64,000 nucleotides of DNA from Paenibacillus vini (GCF_018403325.1 NZ_BOSL01000002.1:62001-126000); one strand, 5' to 3'. Shown: positions 8,267 through 17,314, counted from the stretch's first letter. Translations and numbers: made by a program. The notes: a model not told the origin generated them from the letters alone.

Positions 8267-10337
8267 GGATCTGTTGTTTGAAATCGGAATGGAAGAAATG
8301 CCCGCCCGCTTTATCCGAGCGGCTATGGAGCAATTGAAGGATCGTTTGGAAAAATGGCTCGAGGAATCCGTGATTCCGCATGGAGCCGTTGAGAGCTATG
8401 CAACTCCTCGTCGTTTGGCCGTGCTCGTTAAAGACGTGGCCGAAAAGCAGGAGGATGTTCACGAGGAAGTGAAAGGACCTTCCCGCAAAATCGCTCTCGG
8501 CGAAAACGGGGAATGGAGCAAAGCCGCTTTGGGATTTGCGCGAAGTCAAGGCGTTGACCCTGAGCAATTTACGTTCAAGGAGCTTGCGGGAACGGAATAT
8601 ATCTATGTTAGCAAAAGCCGGGCAGGGGTAGAAACGAAAACCATTGTAGCCGATGGTCTGAACGGCATTCTGCATGCGATGAACTTCCCGAAAAACATGC
8701 GCTGGGGCAACTATGATTTCAAATTCGTCCGTCCGATCCGCTGGATGGTAGCTCTGTTCGGCGAAGAAATCATCGAGCTTGAAGTAGCCGGTGTGAAGTC
8801 CGGAAACGTCACGAGAGGCCACCGGTTTCTTGGTCAAGATACGGTTATTTCCGCACCTTCCGCATACGTTGAAGCGATGCGTGCCCAACATGTAATCGTC
8901 GACGTCAGCGAACGGGAAGAGCTGATCAAGAATCAAATCAAGGCCTTGGCTGAAGAAAAAGGCTGGAATATCGCGGTGAAGGACGATCTGCTGGAAGAGG
9001 TTCTTTTCCTTGTCGAGACGCCGACAGTGTTGTTCGGCAAATTCGAGGAGTCTTTCCTGAACATTCCACAGGAGGTTCTGATTACTTCGATGCGTGAGCA
9101 TCAGCGTTATTTCCCGGTACTTGATGAAAAAGGTGCGTTGCTGCCGTTCTTCGTTACGGTACGAAACGGGGATGACCGTTCCCTTGATGTCATTGCCAGA
9201 GGGAATGAGAAGGTTCTCCGTGCCCGTCTGTCCGACGCGAAGTTTTTCTATGAGGAAGATCAGAAGCTGGCAATCAAGGACGCGCTTTCGAAACTGGAAA
9301 GCATTGTGTTCCACGAAGAGCTTGGAACGGTCGGGGATAAAGTTCGCCGGATCCGCCGGAATGCTGAAAAGCTGTCCGATCTGATCGGCATTGATACGGG
9401 AACGGCGGAATCTGTCAGCCGTACCGCGGAAATATGCAAATTCGACCTCGTTACGCAAATGGTTTATGAATTCCCTGAGTTACAGGGCGTCATGGGCGAA
9501 GATTACGCGCGCAAGGCCGGAGAATCCGAGGCGGTGGCGAAGGGGATCTTCGAACACTATCAGCCGCGGTTTTCCGGTGATAGCGCTCCTGCATCAAGCG
9601 TCGGCTCTATCGTGAGCATCGCCGATAAAATCGATACGATTACCGGATGCTTCTCCATCGGCATCATTCCGACGGGATCGCAGGATCCGTACGGACTTCG
9701 CCGTCAGGCTGCCGGTATCGTTCAGATTATTCTGGAGCATGGGCTGGCGGTAAAGCTGAGCGATATTTTTGCCATCGCTTTGGATACTCATCAGCATTTT
9801 CATGAACTGAAACGGACCCAGGAAGAAATCATGAAGGATCTGATGGAGTTCTTCGGCTTGCGCGTAAGAAAGACACTGTCCGATAGCCTTCGTTACGATG
9901 TGGTTGATGCCGTTATGACCGCCGGATTTGATGATGTAGTTTCCGTGGTTGCCCGTGGCGCCGCTTTGATGGCTGCAGTGAATGAGCAGGACGATTTCAA
10001 GTCGACGGTGGAATCCTTTGGCCGGGTCAGCAATTTGGCCGCCAAAGCATCGGCCGCCAAAGTAAGATCCGATTTGCTGGACGACCCTGCCGAACAAGGT
10101 CTTTATGATACTTGGCGCAAAGTGACCGAGGAATACCGGAAATCGCTGGATGGTCGCAATGCCGCTGAAGCATTGCAGCATCTCGGCGGACTGAAGAACG
10201 CCATCACCGTTTTCTTTGATGCGGTTATGGTCATGGCTGAGGATGAAGAAATCCGCACGAACCGTCTTGCTTTGTTGGCGGCAATCGATCGGGATCTTAA
10301 AGCATTCGCCGATTTCAGCAAACTAGTCTGGGCATAA
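8259..10337 (+). CDS. glyS: glycyl-tRNA synthetase beta subunit
   Basis: 692 residues, normal for the beta chain. The start is GTG at 8259 after AAAGGAGG (8243-8250), giving [19 protein letters not shown], the family N-terminus. The beta chain binds tRNA-Gly and contains an HD-like domain and a C-terminal anticodon-binding region. The GTG lies inside the glyQ end, so translation is coupled. The next gene in Bacillus would be ccpN; here the sequence passes into repeats instead. Confidence 0.97.
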   Translation: MTKDLLFEIGMEEMPARFIRAAMEQLKDRLEKWLEESVIPHGAVESYATPRRLAVLVKDVAEKQEDVHEEVKGPSRKIALGENGEWSKAALGFARSQGVDPEQFTFKELAGTEYIYVSKSRAGVETKTIVADGLNGILHAMNFPKNMRWGNYDFKFVRPIRWMVALFGEEIIELEVAGVKSGNVTRGHRFLGQDTVISAPSAYVEAMRAQHVIVDVSEREELIKNQIKALAEEKGWNIAVKDDLLEEVLFLVETPTVLFGKFEESFLNIPQEVLITSMREHQRYFPVLDEKGALLPFFVTVRNGDDRSLDVIARGNEKVLRARLSDAKFFYEEDQKLAIKDALSKLESIVFHEELGTVGDKVRRIRRNAEKLSDLIGIDTGTAESVSRTAEICKFDLVTQMVYEFPELQGVMGEDYARKAGESEAVAKGIFEHYQPRFSGDSAPASSVGSIVSIADKIDTITGCFSIGIIPTGSQDPYGLRRQAAGIVQIILEHGLAVKLSDIFAIALDTHQHFHELKRTQEEIMKDLMEFFGLRVRKTLSDSLRYDVVDAVMTAGFDDVVSVVARGAALMAAVNEQDDFKSTVESFGRVSNLAAKASAAKVRSDLLDDPAEQGLYDTWRKVTEEYRKSLDGRNAAEALQHLGGLKNAITVFFDAVMVMAEDEEIRTNRLALLAAIDRDLKAFADFSKLVWA

Positions 10338-10348
10338 TAACAAAGGTA

Positions 10349-10515
10349 GTTCAAAAAGCCGGGCTTTGATCACGAAGTATTTCTGAGGAGCATATTCGGC
10401 ATCGAATCTTGAATTCAGCCGGGCCTTCTGGTGCTCACGTAGGTTTTGCCTACGCTCCGCTCCTCAGTCCCGGCTTCATCCAACCTTCTCGGTGCTGAAA
10501 GCCCGGTTTTTGAAC
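10349..10515 (+). repeat. MITE-like element, copy A
   Basis: 167 bp. The left end GTTCAAAAAGCCGGGCTTT is matched by AAAGCCCGGTTTTTGAAC at the right end (18 of 19 with one indel). Inside is a CGTAGG-ttttg-CCTACG hairpin and no ORF of note. It is homologous to copy B next door and, inverted, to the copy at 63527-63717. Confidence 0.85.
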
Positions 10516-10531
10516 CTGATTGGAAGAGGAA

Positions 10532-10735
10532 GTTCAAAAAGCCGGGCTTTAATCACGAAGTAATTCGGAGAAGCATACTTGGCGTCGAATCTTGAATTCA
10601 GTCGGGCCTGGTTCATGCTTTCGAAGTATGTTTCCTTCGGAAACAATTGAGGTGCTCACGTAGGTTTGCCTACGCTCCGCTCCTCAGTCCCGGCTTCATC
10701 CAATCTTCTCGATGCTGAAAGCCCGGTTTTTGAAC
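10532..10735 (+). repeat. MITE-like element, copy B with internal insertion
   Basis: 204 bp, same termini and core as copy A, 16 bases downstream of it in direct orientation. It carries about 37 extra bases near 10610-10650, including a GTTTCC-ttc-GGAAAC hairpin. The spacers after A and after B resemble each other, so the pair looks like a tandem duplication. Confidence 0.85.
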
Positions 10736-10751
10736 CTGATTTGAAGTGGAA

Positions 10752-10779
10752 GTTCAAAAATCCGGGCTTTGATTCGAAG
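10752..10779 (+). repeat. MITE-like element, copy C, left end only
   Basis: GTTCAAAAATCCGGGCTTT and a few following bases match the left end of copies A and B; the match stops near 10779. It is a truncated third tandem copy. Confidence 0.7.
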
Positions 10780-10816
10780 AAAGTTAAAGTTCGGAGCAGT
10801 GAAATACGGACTCGGC

Positions 10817-11062
10817 ATGAATTAGCTGTAAAACCTGCAGCTAATTCATACCGGTCAGGCCGTTTGAAGCAATTTTGATGTAAAACCTGCAGTTAATTTT
10901 GTTCTTTCGGCGGAAAATTGGCATAATCGCTCAAATTAACGGTAGGTTATACAGTTAATTTGGGATACTGAGGGTAAAAGGCCGAAATAGCTGTAAGTTT
11001 TGCAGTTATTTTGAGGCAGTTGGTAAAAGGCCGAAATAGCTGTAGTTTTTGCAGTTATTTTA
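10817..11062 (+). repeat. cluster of five short palindromic repeats
   Basis: Unit 1 (10817-10849) is a perfect 12-bp inverted repeat, ATGAATTAGCTG with CAGCTAATTCAT, around a 9-base loop. Unit 2 near 10870-10900 is imperfect. Unit 3 (10932-10962) pairs CAAATTAAC with GTTAATTTG. Units 4 (10985-11012) and 5 (11034-11061) are nearly identical and share the flank GGTAAAAGGCCG at a 49-base period. All have an A/T-rich stem and a TGTAAAA or TGTAAGTTTT-like loop. Confidence 0.75.
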
Positions 11063-11120
11063 TGAGCGTATAGTTAATCTTATTCAGCCGGGAGTTCCGG
11101 CGAAAGGAAGCGGGAGTCTG

Positions 11121-11582
11121 ATGGATATACGAATTGTCGTTGACGGGGACTCCTGCCCTGTCAAGGAAGAAATCGTTGCAGCGGCGCGGAGCTACGGAGT
11201 CCGCGTATTGATGGTCTCCTCTTACGATCATGTGCTTCGCGGAAGCGAAGGCGTGGATATTGTTCAGGTTGACCGCAGTCAGCAAAGCGCCGATCTGTAC
11301 ATTGCCAACCATATTGCCAAGCACGATATCGTCGTCACGCAGGATTACGGTCTTGCGGCGCTGGCGATTGCCAAATCATGCAGAACTTTGTCTCCCCGGG
11401 GCGAAATATTTGACCCGGGGAATATTGATTATTTGCTCGAACGCCGCCATCATCATGCCAAGGCACGGCGCGGAGGGCGCTATTTCAAGGGGCCTCGGCC
11501 TTTTACGGATGAGGACCGGGCACATTTTACCGGGGTATTGTTAAAACTTTTGCAAGATATGCAGGAGAATGTACAATTTTAG
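11121..11582 (+). CDS. yqxD: YaiI/YqxD family (DUF188) protein
   Basis: 153 residues, standard for the family. The N-terminal VDGDSCPV motif and the central ITQDYGLAALA-like segment (VTQDYGLAALAI) are characteristic and resemble a PIN-like nuclease fold; the precise function is unknown. The ATG at 11121 is preferred over an in-frame one at 11049, because homologs start at MDIRIVVDGD and GGAAGCGGGAG lies upstream. The conserved neighbour dnaG follows after 44 bases. Confidence 0.9.
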   Translation: MDIRIVVDGDSCPVKEEIVAAARSYGVRVLMVSSYDHVLRGSEGVDIVQVDRSQQSADLYIANHIAKHDIVVTQDYGLAALAIAKSCRTLSPRGEIFDPGNIDYLLERRHHHAKARRGGRYFKGPRPFTDEDRAHFTGVLLKLLQDMQENVQF

Positions 11583-11626
11583 CGAATTATTATTTACGTG
11601 TCTTAAGAAAGATGAAGGTGGTTTAG

Positions 11627-13450
11627 ATGAGTACCGGACGAGGAAGTATTCCGGAGGAAGTCATCGAGGCAGTCTTGCGGCAGCATGATATCGTCGATAC
11701 GGTCGGCAAGCACGTTCATCTGACAAAACAGGGCAAATATATGAAAGGGCTTTGTCCGTTTCATTCGGAGAAAACCCCTTCATTCACGGTGACGCCCGAC
11801 CGTCAAATTTTTCATTGTTATGGCTGCGGCAAAGGCGGAAACGCGATTAAATTCCGAATGGAGATCGAAGGCCTGACTTTCCCGGAGGCGGTCAGAATGA
11901 TGGCCGAAGAAGCCCATATCCCGTTTGATTACGGAACGGCCGGCCAGGGAGATGCGCCGCGAAATCTGGAATTAGAGCAACAACTGCAAGCCCATGAATG
12001 GACGTCCAAGCTGTATCATTTTCTGCTGAAAAATACGGAACACGGCAAACCGGCTATGGATTATCTTAAATCCAGAGGGTTTACCGACAAAGCCATCGAC
12101 ACGTTCCAAATCGGCTATGCGCCGGCGCGTTGGGATACGCTCGTTCAATTTTTGGAGAAGCGATCCTTTGATCTGGGAACGATGGAGAAAGGCGGCTTAT
12201 TATCTTCCAAGCAGGATGGTACCGGCTATGTTGACCGTTTTCGCGACAGGGTGATATTTCCGTTGCACAACCGGAATGGCAAGGTGATTGCTTTTGCCGG
12301 AAGAGTGCTCGGGGAGGGACAGCCTAAATATTTGAACTCGCCGGAGAGCAAATTGTTCAGCAAGAGCCGTACGCTCTACAATCTTCACCAGGCGAAGGCG
12401 GAAATCCGGAAATCACGGCAGATCGTATTGTTTGAAGGATACGGCGATGTCATCAGCGCTTGGGAAGCCGGCGTGCATAATGGCGTTGCCACGATGGGAA
12501 CGGCATTGACCGAAAGCCATGCGGCGATGATGAGGGGTCTTGCGGACGAAGTCATCGTTTGCTATGACGGAGATAATGCGGGACAAGCCGCAGCTCTCAA
12601 AAGCATTCCGATTTTGGAAAGTCTTGGTTTTACCGCGAAAATCGCCCTGCTTAGCGAAGGGATGGATCCGGATGAATTTATTCAGAAGCACGGGGCCGAG
12701 CGTTTCAAGCATCAGGTGTTAGATGGAGCTGTTTCATCCGTCAAATTTAAGCTTATATATCTGAAAAAAAACCATATACTGCTAGAGGAAGACGGAAAGG
12801 TCGCTTACATCAAAGATGCGCTCGAAGTAATTGCACCCTTGCCGTCGCCGACGGAGCGGGAGATTTATTTGAAGGAAATGTCCGCCGATCTTCAGGTATC
12901 GTTTGACAGCTTGAAGCAGGAATGCAACGAAATGCGCCAGGCTATGCAAAAAAAGATACCGGCGGGGGATAATACGGCCAAAAGGTGGAATAATGGTAGG
13001 CATAAAAAGGGGCAGGCGTCCATGCCGGTTCTGCTGCCCGCTTATCATGTTGCGGAACGTAGGCTGCTTTCCTTTATGCTTCAGGATGACGAAGTCGCCC
13101 GGTATGTGGGCGATCGTCTAGGGGACAGCTTTAACATCGGTGAACATACAGCGATCGCTGCTTATCTATACGCCTATTATGCGCAGGGAAAAGCGCCTGA
13201 TGCCAGCCGGTTCATCTCATCGCTTCAGGACGACAAGCTGGAGCAAACCGTTATTTCCATCGCCATGATGGATACGCCGGCAGAATGGAGCACCCAGGAG
13301 CTGGATGATTGTATCCGGGAAATCCAGAAGGTCCCGCTGCAGGCAGAAATAAAGCGCAAGAAGGAAGAGATGGTATCGGCTGAACGGGCCGGGGATTTTT
13401 TGCGTGCGGCACAAATTGCAAGTGAGATTATTGCCCTAGAGAGACAGTAG
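11627..13450 (+). CDS. dnaG: DNA primase
   Basis: 607 residues, normal length. The CHC2 zinc-binding domain has C43, H46, C64 and C67; the Toprim domain follows with FEGYGDVIS and DGDNAGQ; a helicase-interacting C-terminal domain follows from about residue 440. It makes RNA primers for the replication fork with DnaB-type helicase. GAAGGTGG precedes ATG. It sits in the macromolecular synthesis arrangement dnaG-sigA, but with a solo repeat end in the gap before sigA. Confidence 0.97.
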   Translation: MSTGRGSIPEEVIEAVLRQHDIVDTVGKHVHLTKQGKYMKGLCPFHSEKTPSFTVTPDRQIFHCYGCGKGGNAIKFRMEIEGLTFPEAVRMMAEEAHIPFDYGTAGQGDAPRNLELEQQLQAHEWTSKLYHFLLKNTEHGKPAMDYLKSRGFTDKAIDTFQIGYAPARWDTLVQFLEKRSFDLGTMEKGGLLSSKQDGTGYVDRFRDRVIFPLHNRNGKVIAFAGRVLGEGQPKYLNSPESKLFSKSRTLYNLHQAKAEIRKSRQIVLFEGYGDVISAWEAGVHNGVATMGTALTESHAAMMRGLADEVIVCYDGDNAGQAAALKSIPILESLGFTAKIALLSEGMDPDEFIQKHGAERFKHQVLDGAVSSVKFKLIYLKKNHILLEEDGKVAYIKDALEVIAPLPSPTEREIYLKEMSADLQVSFDSLKQECNEMRQAMQKKIPAGDNTAKRWNNGRHKKGQASMPVLLPAYHVAERRLLSFMLQDDEVARYVGDRLGDSFNIGEHTAIAAYLYAYYAQGKAPDASRFISSLQDDKLEQTVISIAMMDTPAEWSTQELDDCIREIQKVPLQAEIKRKKEEMVSAERAGDFLRAAQIASEIIALERQ

Positions 13451-13456
13451 AAGTGC

Positions 13457-13505
13457 GTGTTGAAAAGTCAGATCAGTAACCGACTTTTTGAACAACCTCT
13501 ATAAG
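13457..13505. repeat. solo or internally deleted end of the MITE-like element
   Basis: GACTTTTTGAACAAC (13482-13496) followed by CTCTATAA is identical to the right end of the copy at 63527-63717. GTTGAAAAGTC at 13459-13469 on the left gives a short inverted partner, as if the body had been lost. It lies between dnaG and sigA, directly before the sigA leader. Confidence 0.65.
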
Positions 13506-13545
13506 AATGGACTTTCGGATGTTTCTAGGGAGGAGGGAGCCAGAA

Positions 13546-14676
13546 ATGACGAATGATCAGCATACTGAACTAGAAACTGAACTAACCTTGGATCAGGTCA
13601 AGGACCGTCTGATTGAGCAGGGTAAGAAGAGGTCTTCATTGACCTATAAAGAAATCATGGAGAAGCTCTCCCCTTTCGAACAGGATCCCGAACAGATGGA
13701 CGAGTTTTATGAACATTTGGCTGATTTGGGCATCGATATTACGGGCGACAGCGATGAAGAGCTGACAAACCGCAATAATGACGAGGAAGGGCGCGAATCG
13801 AGCGATGAGTTCAGCTTTGAAGATGACTTAACGCTGCCTCCCGGCATTAAAATCAATGACCCGGTTCGGATGTACCTGAAAGAAATCGGTCGGGTACCTC
13901 TTTTGTCGGCAGATGATGAAATGGAATTGGCCAAACGCATAGAGAACGGGGATGAGGAAGCCAAACGCAGGCTTGCCGAAGCCAACTTGCGTCTTGTGGT
14001 CAGCATCGCCAAACGTTATGTAGGCCGGGGTATGCTGTTTCTCGATTTAATCCAGGAAGGCAATATGGGCCTGATCAAAGCGGTCGAGAAATTCGACCAT
14101 AAGAAAGGCTTTAAATTCAGTACCTATGCGACATGGTGGATTCGCCAGGCAATCACCCGCGCCATTGCGGACCAGGCCAGAACGATCCGGATTCCGGTGC
14201 ATATGGTGGAAACGATCAATAAGCTGATCCGGGTATCCCGTCAACTTCTGCAGGAGTTAGGGCGTGAACCGGCGCCGGAAGAGATCGCTGCGGAGATGGA
14301 GCTCAGCGTCGAAAAAGTGCGCGAGATCATGAAAATCGCGCAAGAGCCTGTATCGTTGGAAACGCCGATCGGGGAAGAGGATGACTCCCATCTCGGCGAT
14401 TTTATCGAAGACCAGGAAGCGTTGGCGCCTGCCGATGCAGCTGCATACGAACTCCTGAAGGAACAGTTGGAGGATGTTCTTGATACGCTTACGGAACGCG
14501 AAGAGAACGTGCTTCGCCTGCGTTTCGGTTTGGATGACGGCCGAACGAGAACATTGGAGGAAGTAGGCAAGGTGTTTGGCGTAACGCGGGAAAGAATTCG
14601 CCAGATTGAGGCGAAGGCGCTCCGCAAGCTGCGTCATCCTAGCCGAAGCAAACGGCTGAAGGATTTCCTCGAATAA
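13546..14676 (+). CDS. sigA: RNA polymerase primary sigma factor SigA (RpoD)
   Basis: 376 residues, the short Gram-positive form. Region 1.1 is at the N-terminus, region 1.2 starts at [16 protein letters not shown], region 2 has [17 protein letters not shown], and region 4.2 has [20 protein letters not shown] before the end. It directs housekeeping transcription. The ATG at 13546 is chosen because GGGAGGAGGGAG precedes it; the ATG at 13507 has no such site. A strong terminator follows. Confidence 0.97.
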   Translation: MTNDQHTELETELTLDQVKDRLIEQGKKRSSLTYKEIMEKLSPFEQDPEQMDEFYEHLADLGIDITGDSDEELTNRNNDEEGRESSDEFSFEDDLTLPPGIKINDPVRMYLKEIGRVPLLSADDEMELAKRIENGDEEAKRRLAEANLRLVVSIAKRYVGRGMLFLDLIQEGNMGLIKAVEKFDHKKGFKFSTYATWWIRQAITRAIADQARTIRIPVHMVETINKLIRVSRQLLQELGREPAPEEIAAEMELSVEKVREIMKIAQEPVSLETPIGEEDDSHLGDFIEDQEALAPADAAAYELLKEQLEDVLDTLTEREENVLRLRFGLDDGRTRTLEEVGKVFGVTRERIRQIEAKALRKLRHPSRSKRLKDFLE

Positions 14677-14693
14677 GCGAATGCGAAAATTCC

Positions 14694-14728
14694 GACCTTC
14701 TGCAGTTAAGCAGCAAGGTCTTTTTTTT
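14694..14728 (+). terminator. intrinsic terminator after sigA
   Basis: GACCTTcTGC and GCAGcAAGGTC form the stem (14694-14720) followed by eight T. It ends the dnaG-sigA unit. Confidence 0.85.
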
Positions 14729-14751
14729 CACAGAAAAAGATGTAGGGCCTG

Positions 14752-14838
14752 GACTTCTTTCTTTTGGAACTATTTCCTTCTTTTTCTTTATTGTTCTTTA
14801 TTTTAGCTTTTTTCCAAGACCATTGCAAATGGTCTTGG
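14752..14838 (+). other. polypyrimidine tract followed by perfect hairpin
   Basis: About 60 bases of almost only C and T (14752-14813) run into an 11-bp perfect inverted repeat, CCAAGACCATT-GCA-AATGGTCTTGG (14814-14838). No T run follows, so it is not a normal terminator for either strand. It lies in the leader of trmK. Function unknown; possibly an operator or an mRNA structure. Confidence 0.5.
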
Positions 14839-14875
14839 GAGGATAAATACCAAAAATAGGGGGTGTGGTTGCGTC

Positions 14876-15637
14876 ATGAAACTTTCAGCAAGATTACAGC
14901 ATATTGCGGACCGGCTTTCGCCCGGTTGCAGGCTGGCGGATATAGGATCGGATCATGCCCTGCTTCCGGTTTATGCGGTACAAAACGGGCGTGCCTCCTT
15001 TGCCGTAGCGGGCGAAGTAAACGATGGTCCTCTTGAAGCGGCCAAGCGGCAGGTAGCCGAAGCCGGAGAGAGCAAGCGGGTGTCTGTCCGTAAAGGAGAC
15101 GGCCTGGCCGTTGTCGAGCCGGGAGAAGTGGATGCCATCACGATTGCCGGTATGGGCGGAGCGTTGATCGCCTCGATTCTGGAGGCAGGGAAAGACAAGC
15201 TTGCGGGAGTTAAGCGGCTTGTCCTTCAGCCGAATGTCGGGGAGGATATCGTGAGGAGCTGGCTTATTGCAAACGGCTGGTATTTGAGTGAGGAGATCAT
15301 CCTTGAGGAAGACGGCAAAATATATGAGATTCTTACGGCGGAGACAGGACCGGATGCAGCCAAGCTCAACGATCAATTGTATTCGGAGCGTACGATTTCC
15401 GGCAGCACGGTTTCTCTTACCAAAGATCTGCTTTTGCTCATGGGGCCGCATTTGACGGACTCGAAGGACGAGGTATGGTTTGCCAAATGGCGCTCCGAAA
15501 TCGATAAGCTGGATAAAATCCGGCAATCCGTGGCCACGTCTAAACAGGAATCTTCACGTGAGAAAGAAGAGTCGTTGAATCAACTCTCAAATCGGCTTAA
15601 GGAGGTGCTGGCATGTTTGCAAAAGGCCAAACTGTAA
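14876..15637 (+). CDS. trmK: tRNA (adenine22-N1)-methyltransferase TrmK
   Basis: 253 residues. SAM-binding motif I is ADIGSDHALLPVYA near residues 21-34, followed by a Rossmann domain and a C-terminal coiled-coil-like helical region rich in K and E (about 200-250), as in Bacillus YqfN/TrmK. It methylates A22 in the D-arm of some tRNAs. ATG follows AGGGGGTG. The 3' end overlaps the next gene by 25 bases, the conserved yqfN-yqfO pair. Confidence 0.92.
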   Translation: MKLSARLQHIADRLSPGCRLADIGSDHALLPVYAVQNGRASFAVAGEVNDGPLEAAKRQVAEAGESKRVSVRKGDGLAVVEPGEVDAITIAGMGGALIASILEAGKDKLAGVKRLVLQPNVGEDIVRSWLIANGWYLSEEIILEEDGKIYEILTAETGPDAAKLNDQLYSERTISGSTVSLTKDLLLLMGPHLTDSKDEVWFAKWRSEIDKLDKIRQSVATSKQESSREKEESLNQLSNRLKEVLACLQKAKL

Positions 15638-16728
15638 TTCAGTATATGGAGCAGCTTGCCCCTAAGCATGTGGCGATGGAGGATGACAAGATCGGTCTTC
15701 AGCTCGGAACGCTGCAAAAGGAAATTACGGGCGTACTGACCGCGCTTGATGTGAATGAAGAGGTGGTCGACGAAGCAATCGCGCTCGGAGCCAATTTAAT
15801 CATTGCTCATCACGCCATCATTTATCGTCCGCTTCGGAATTTGCAGAGCGATACGCCGATGGGCAAAGTATATGAAAAACTGATTAAACATGATATTGCT
15901 GTTTATGTGGCACATACGAACCTTGATGTGACCGAAGGCGGGATGAACGACTGGATGGCGGAGGTGCTCGGTATTGAGAGCAGCTCTTCCGTGGAAGACA
16001 TCCACACCGACAATATGTACAAGCTTGTTGTATTCGTGCCTAAGGACCATCATCAACGCGTGCTGGATGCCGTGCTGAACGCGGGGGCGGGCGCTATCGG
16101 CAATTATAGCCATTGCAGCTTCAATATTGAAGGATACGGTACATTCGTTCCTGGAGAAGGAACCGATCCGTTTATCGGGAAACAGGGCCAACTGGAAAAA
16201 GCGGAGGAAATCCGAATTGAAACCATTGTGCCTCAAAGCATTCGCAGCAAAGTGATTCAAGCGATGTTGAAAAGCCATCCTTATGAAGAGGTGGCTTACG
16301 ATCTGTATCCGATGGACCTGAAGGGCCGTACCTTCGGACTCGGACGGGTCGGCAAGCTGAACGAGCCGGTTACTTTGAAACAATTCGTCCAGCGTGTGAA
16401 AGAGAAGCTGGATGTACCGTTTGTTCGAGTGGTCGGCGATTTGGACCGTCAGATTAAAAAAGCGGCGGTGATCGGGGGCTCAGGCGGGAGATACTGGAAG
16501 GCTGCGATGTTCCGGGGAGCGGATGTGCTCGTTACGGGAGATATCGATTACCATACGGCCCAAGATGCGTTGATGGCCGGACTCACCTTGATCGATCCGG
16601 GGCATAACGCCGAGAAGATTATGAAGCCTCGGGTGGCTGCGTGGTTAAAGGAGAAACTCGAGGAAGGTAAATACGAAACCAAAGTTTATAGTTCCGCAAT
16701 TTATACGGAGCCGTTTAATTTCCTCTAG
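15613..16728 (+). CDS. yqfO: Nif3-like dinuclear metal center protein (YqfO)
   Basis: 371 residues, matching the long Gram-positive Nif3/YqfO form, in which a PII/CutA-like insert (roughly 130-230) interrupts the Nif3 fold. Metal ligands are visible in IIAHHAIIY and in the C-terminal DPGHNAEKI. Members form hexameric toroids with two metals per subunit; a GTP cyclohydrolase or hydrolase role has been proposed but is not firm. AGGAGGTGCTGGC precedes the ATG, which lies inside the end of trmK. Confidence 0.92.
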   Translation: MFAKGQTVIQYMEQLAPKHVAMEDDKIGLQLGTLQKEITGVLTALDVNEEVVDEAIALGANLIIAHHAIIYRPLRNLQSDTPMGKVYEKLIKHDIAVYVAHTNLDVTEGGMNDWMAEVLGIESSSSVEDIHTDNMYKLVVFVPKDHHQRVLDAVLNAGAGAIGNYSHCSFNIEGYGTFVPGEGTDPFIGKQGQLEKAEEIRIETIVPQSIRSKVIQAMLKSHPYEEVAYDLYPMDLKGRTFGLGRVGKLNEPVTLKQFVQRVKEKLDVPFVRVVGDLDRQIKKAAVIGGSGGRYWKAAMFRGADVLVTGDIDYHTAQDALMAGLTLIDPGHNAEKIMKPRVAAWLKEKLEEGKYETKVYSSAIYTEPFNFL

Positions 16729-16781
16729 TTTCATACTTGTGATTCAGCGGCAATGGCTGTATACTATCAAGTGTTGCTTTT

Positions 16782-17185
16782 GAAAGTTTGACAGACAATC
16801 GCCGGCGGCTTAACGGCCGCGGGAGGAAAGTCCGGGCTCCATAGGGCAGGGTGCTGGATAACGTCCAGTCGGCGCGAGCTGAAGGATAGTGCCACAGAAA
16901 TGGACCGCCGATGGCCGCTGCAAAGCGTGCACAGGCAAGGATGGAACCGAGGTGTAAGAGACCCCGAGGAACGCTGGTGACTTCGTTCCTGGTAAACCCC
17001 ATCTGGAGCAAGACCTAATGGGACGCAGCTTCCCTGAGAAGCAGCCTTAGCCCGAGGCGCGTCCGGGTTGGTCGCTGGAGCCGCCCAGTAATGTGCGGCC
17101 TAGATAGATGATTGTCGCTCAAAGCGGGAGGGTAGTTCCCGTTATTACCGCAAAGAGTACAGAACCCGGCTTACGGCAAACTTTC
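16782..17185 (+). ncRNA. rnpB: RNase P RNA, class A-like
   Basis: Universal blocks are present: GAGGAAAGTCCGGGCTCC near the 5' end, GGTAAACCCCATCTGGAGCA in the middle, CCTAGATAGATGAT, and ACAGAACCCGGCTTA at the 3' end. GAAAGTTTG (16782-16790) pairs with CAAACTTTC (17177-17185) as P1 and sets the limits. The block CATAGGGCAGGGTGCTGG and the P13/P14-like hairpins (GAGGTGTAAGAGACCCC and the following GGAACG/CGTTCC arm) resemble the ancestral class A of E. coli rather than the B. subtilis class B. It processes pre-tRNA 5' ends with RnpA. Confidence 0.95.
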
Positions 17186-17247
17186 TTCACTGCAACTCAC
17201 ATGCATCATGTATGAATGGGAAATTGGACTTTTATAGCGGAAAAATG

Positions 17248-17291
17248 CAAAAACGGTTGGATAGAGGATTTCCTCATCCAACCGTTTTTTT
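17248..17291. terminator. bidirectional terminator between rnpB and the S8 protease gene
   Basis: AAACGGTTGGAT pairs with ATCCAACCGTTT, followed by a run of T on the + strand and preceded by A-rich sequence that gives TTTTT on the - strand. It serves rnpB and the convergent protease gene. Confidence 0.85.
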
Positions 17292-17314
17292 GTGCGAAGT
17301 CATAAAGTGTAGTC

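Larger units (their letters stand above)
10338..11120. other. gene-free spacer between glyS and yqxD, filled with repeats
   Basis: About 780 bases with no credible gene. It contains two full MITE-like elements, a truncated third, and then five small palindromic units. The ccpN and yqfL genes found here in Bacillus are missing. The last ~60 bases carry the yqxD ribosome binding site. Confidence 0.8.

Noticed and set aside
8160-9458. 432-codon open frame on the - strand opposite glyS
   Set aside because: It is a mirror of the glyS codon pattern, has no ribosome binding site, and the protein looks random.
10666-10878. 70-codon open frame in the glyS-yqxD spacer
   Set aside because: It runs through MITE copy B and C ends and into the palindromic repeats; no ribosome binding site or family resemblance.
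10817-11062. CRISPR array
   Set aside because: Units are themselves palindromic, differ in sequence and spacing, only five occur, and no cas genes are near.
14814-14838. Terminator of sigA or trmK leader attenuator
   Set aside because: No T run follows on either strand; the sigA terminator is the separate hairpin at 14694-14728.
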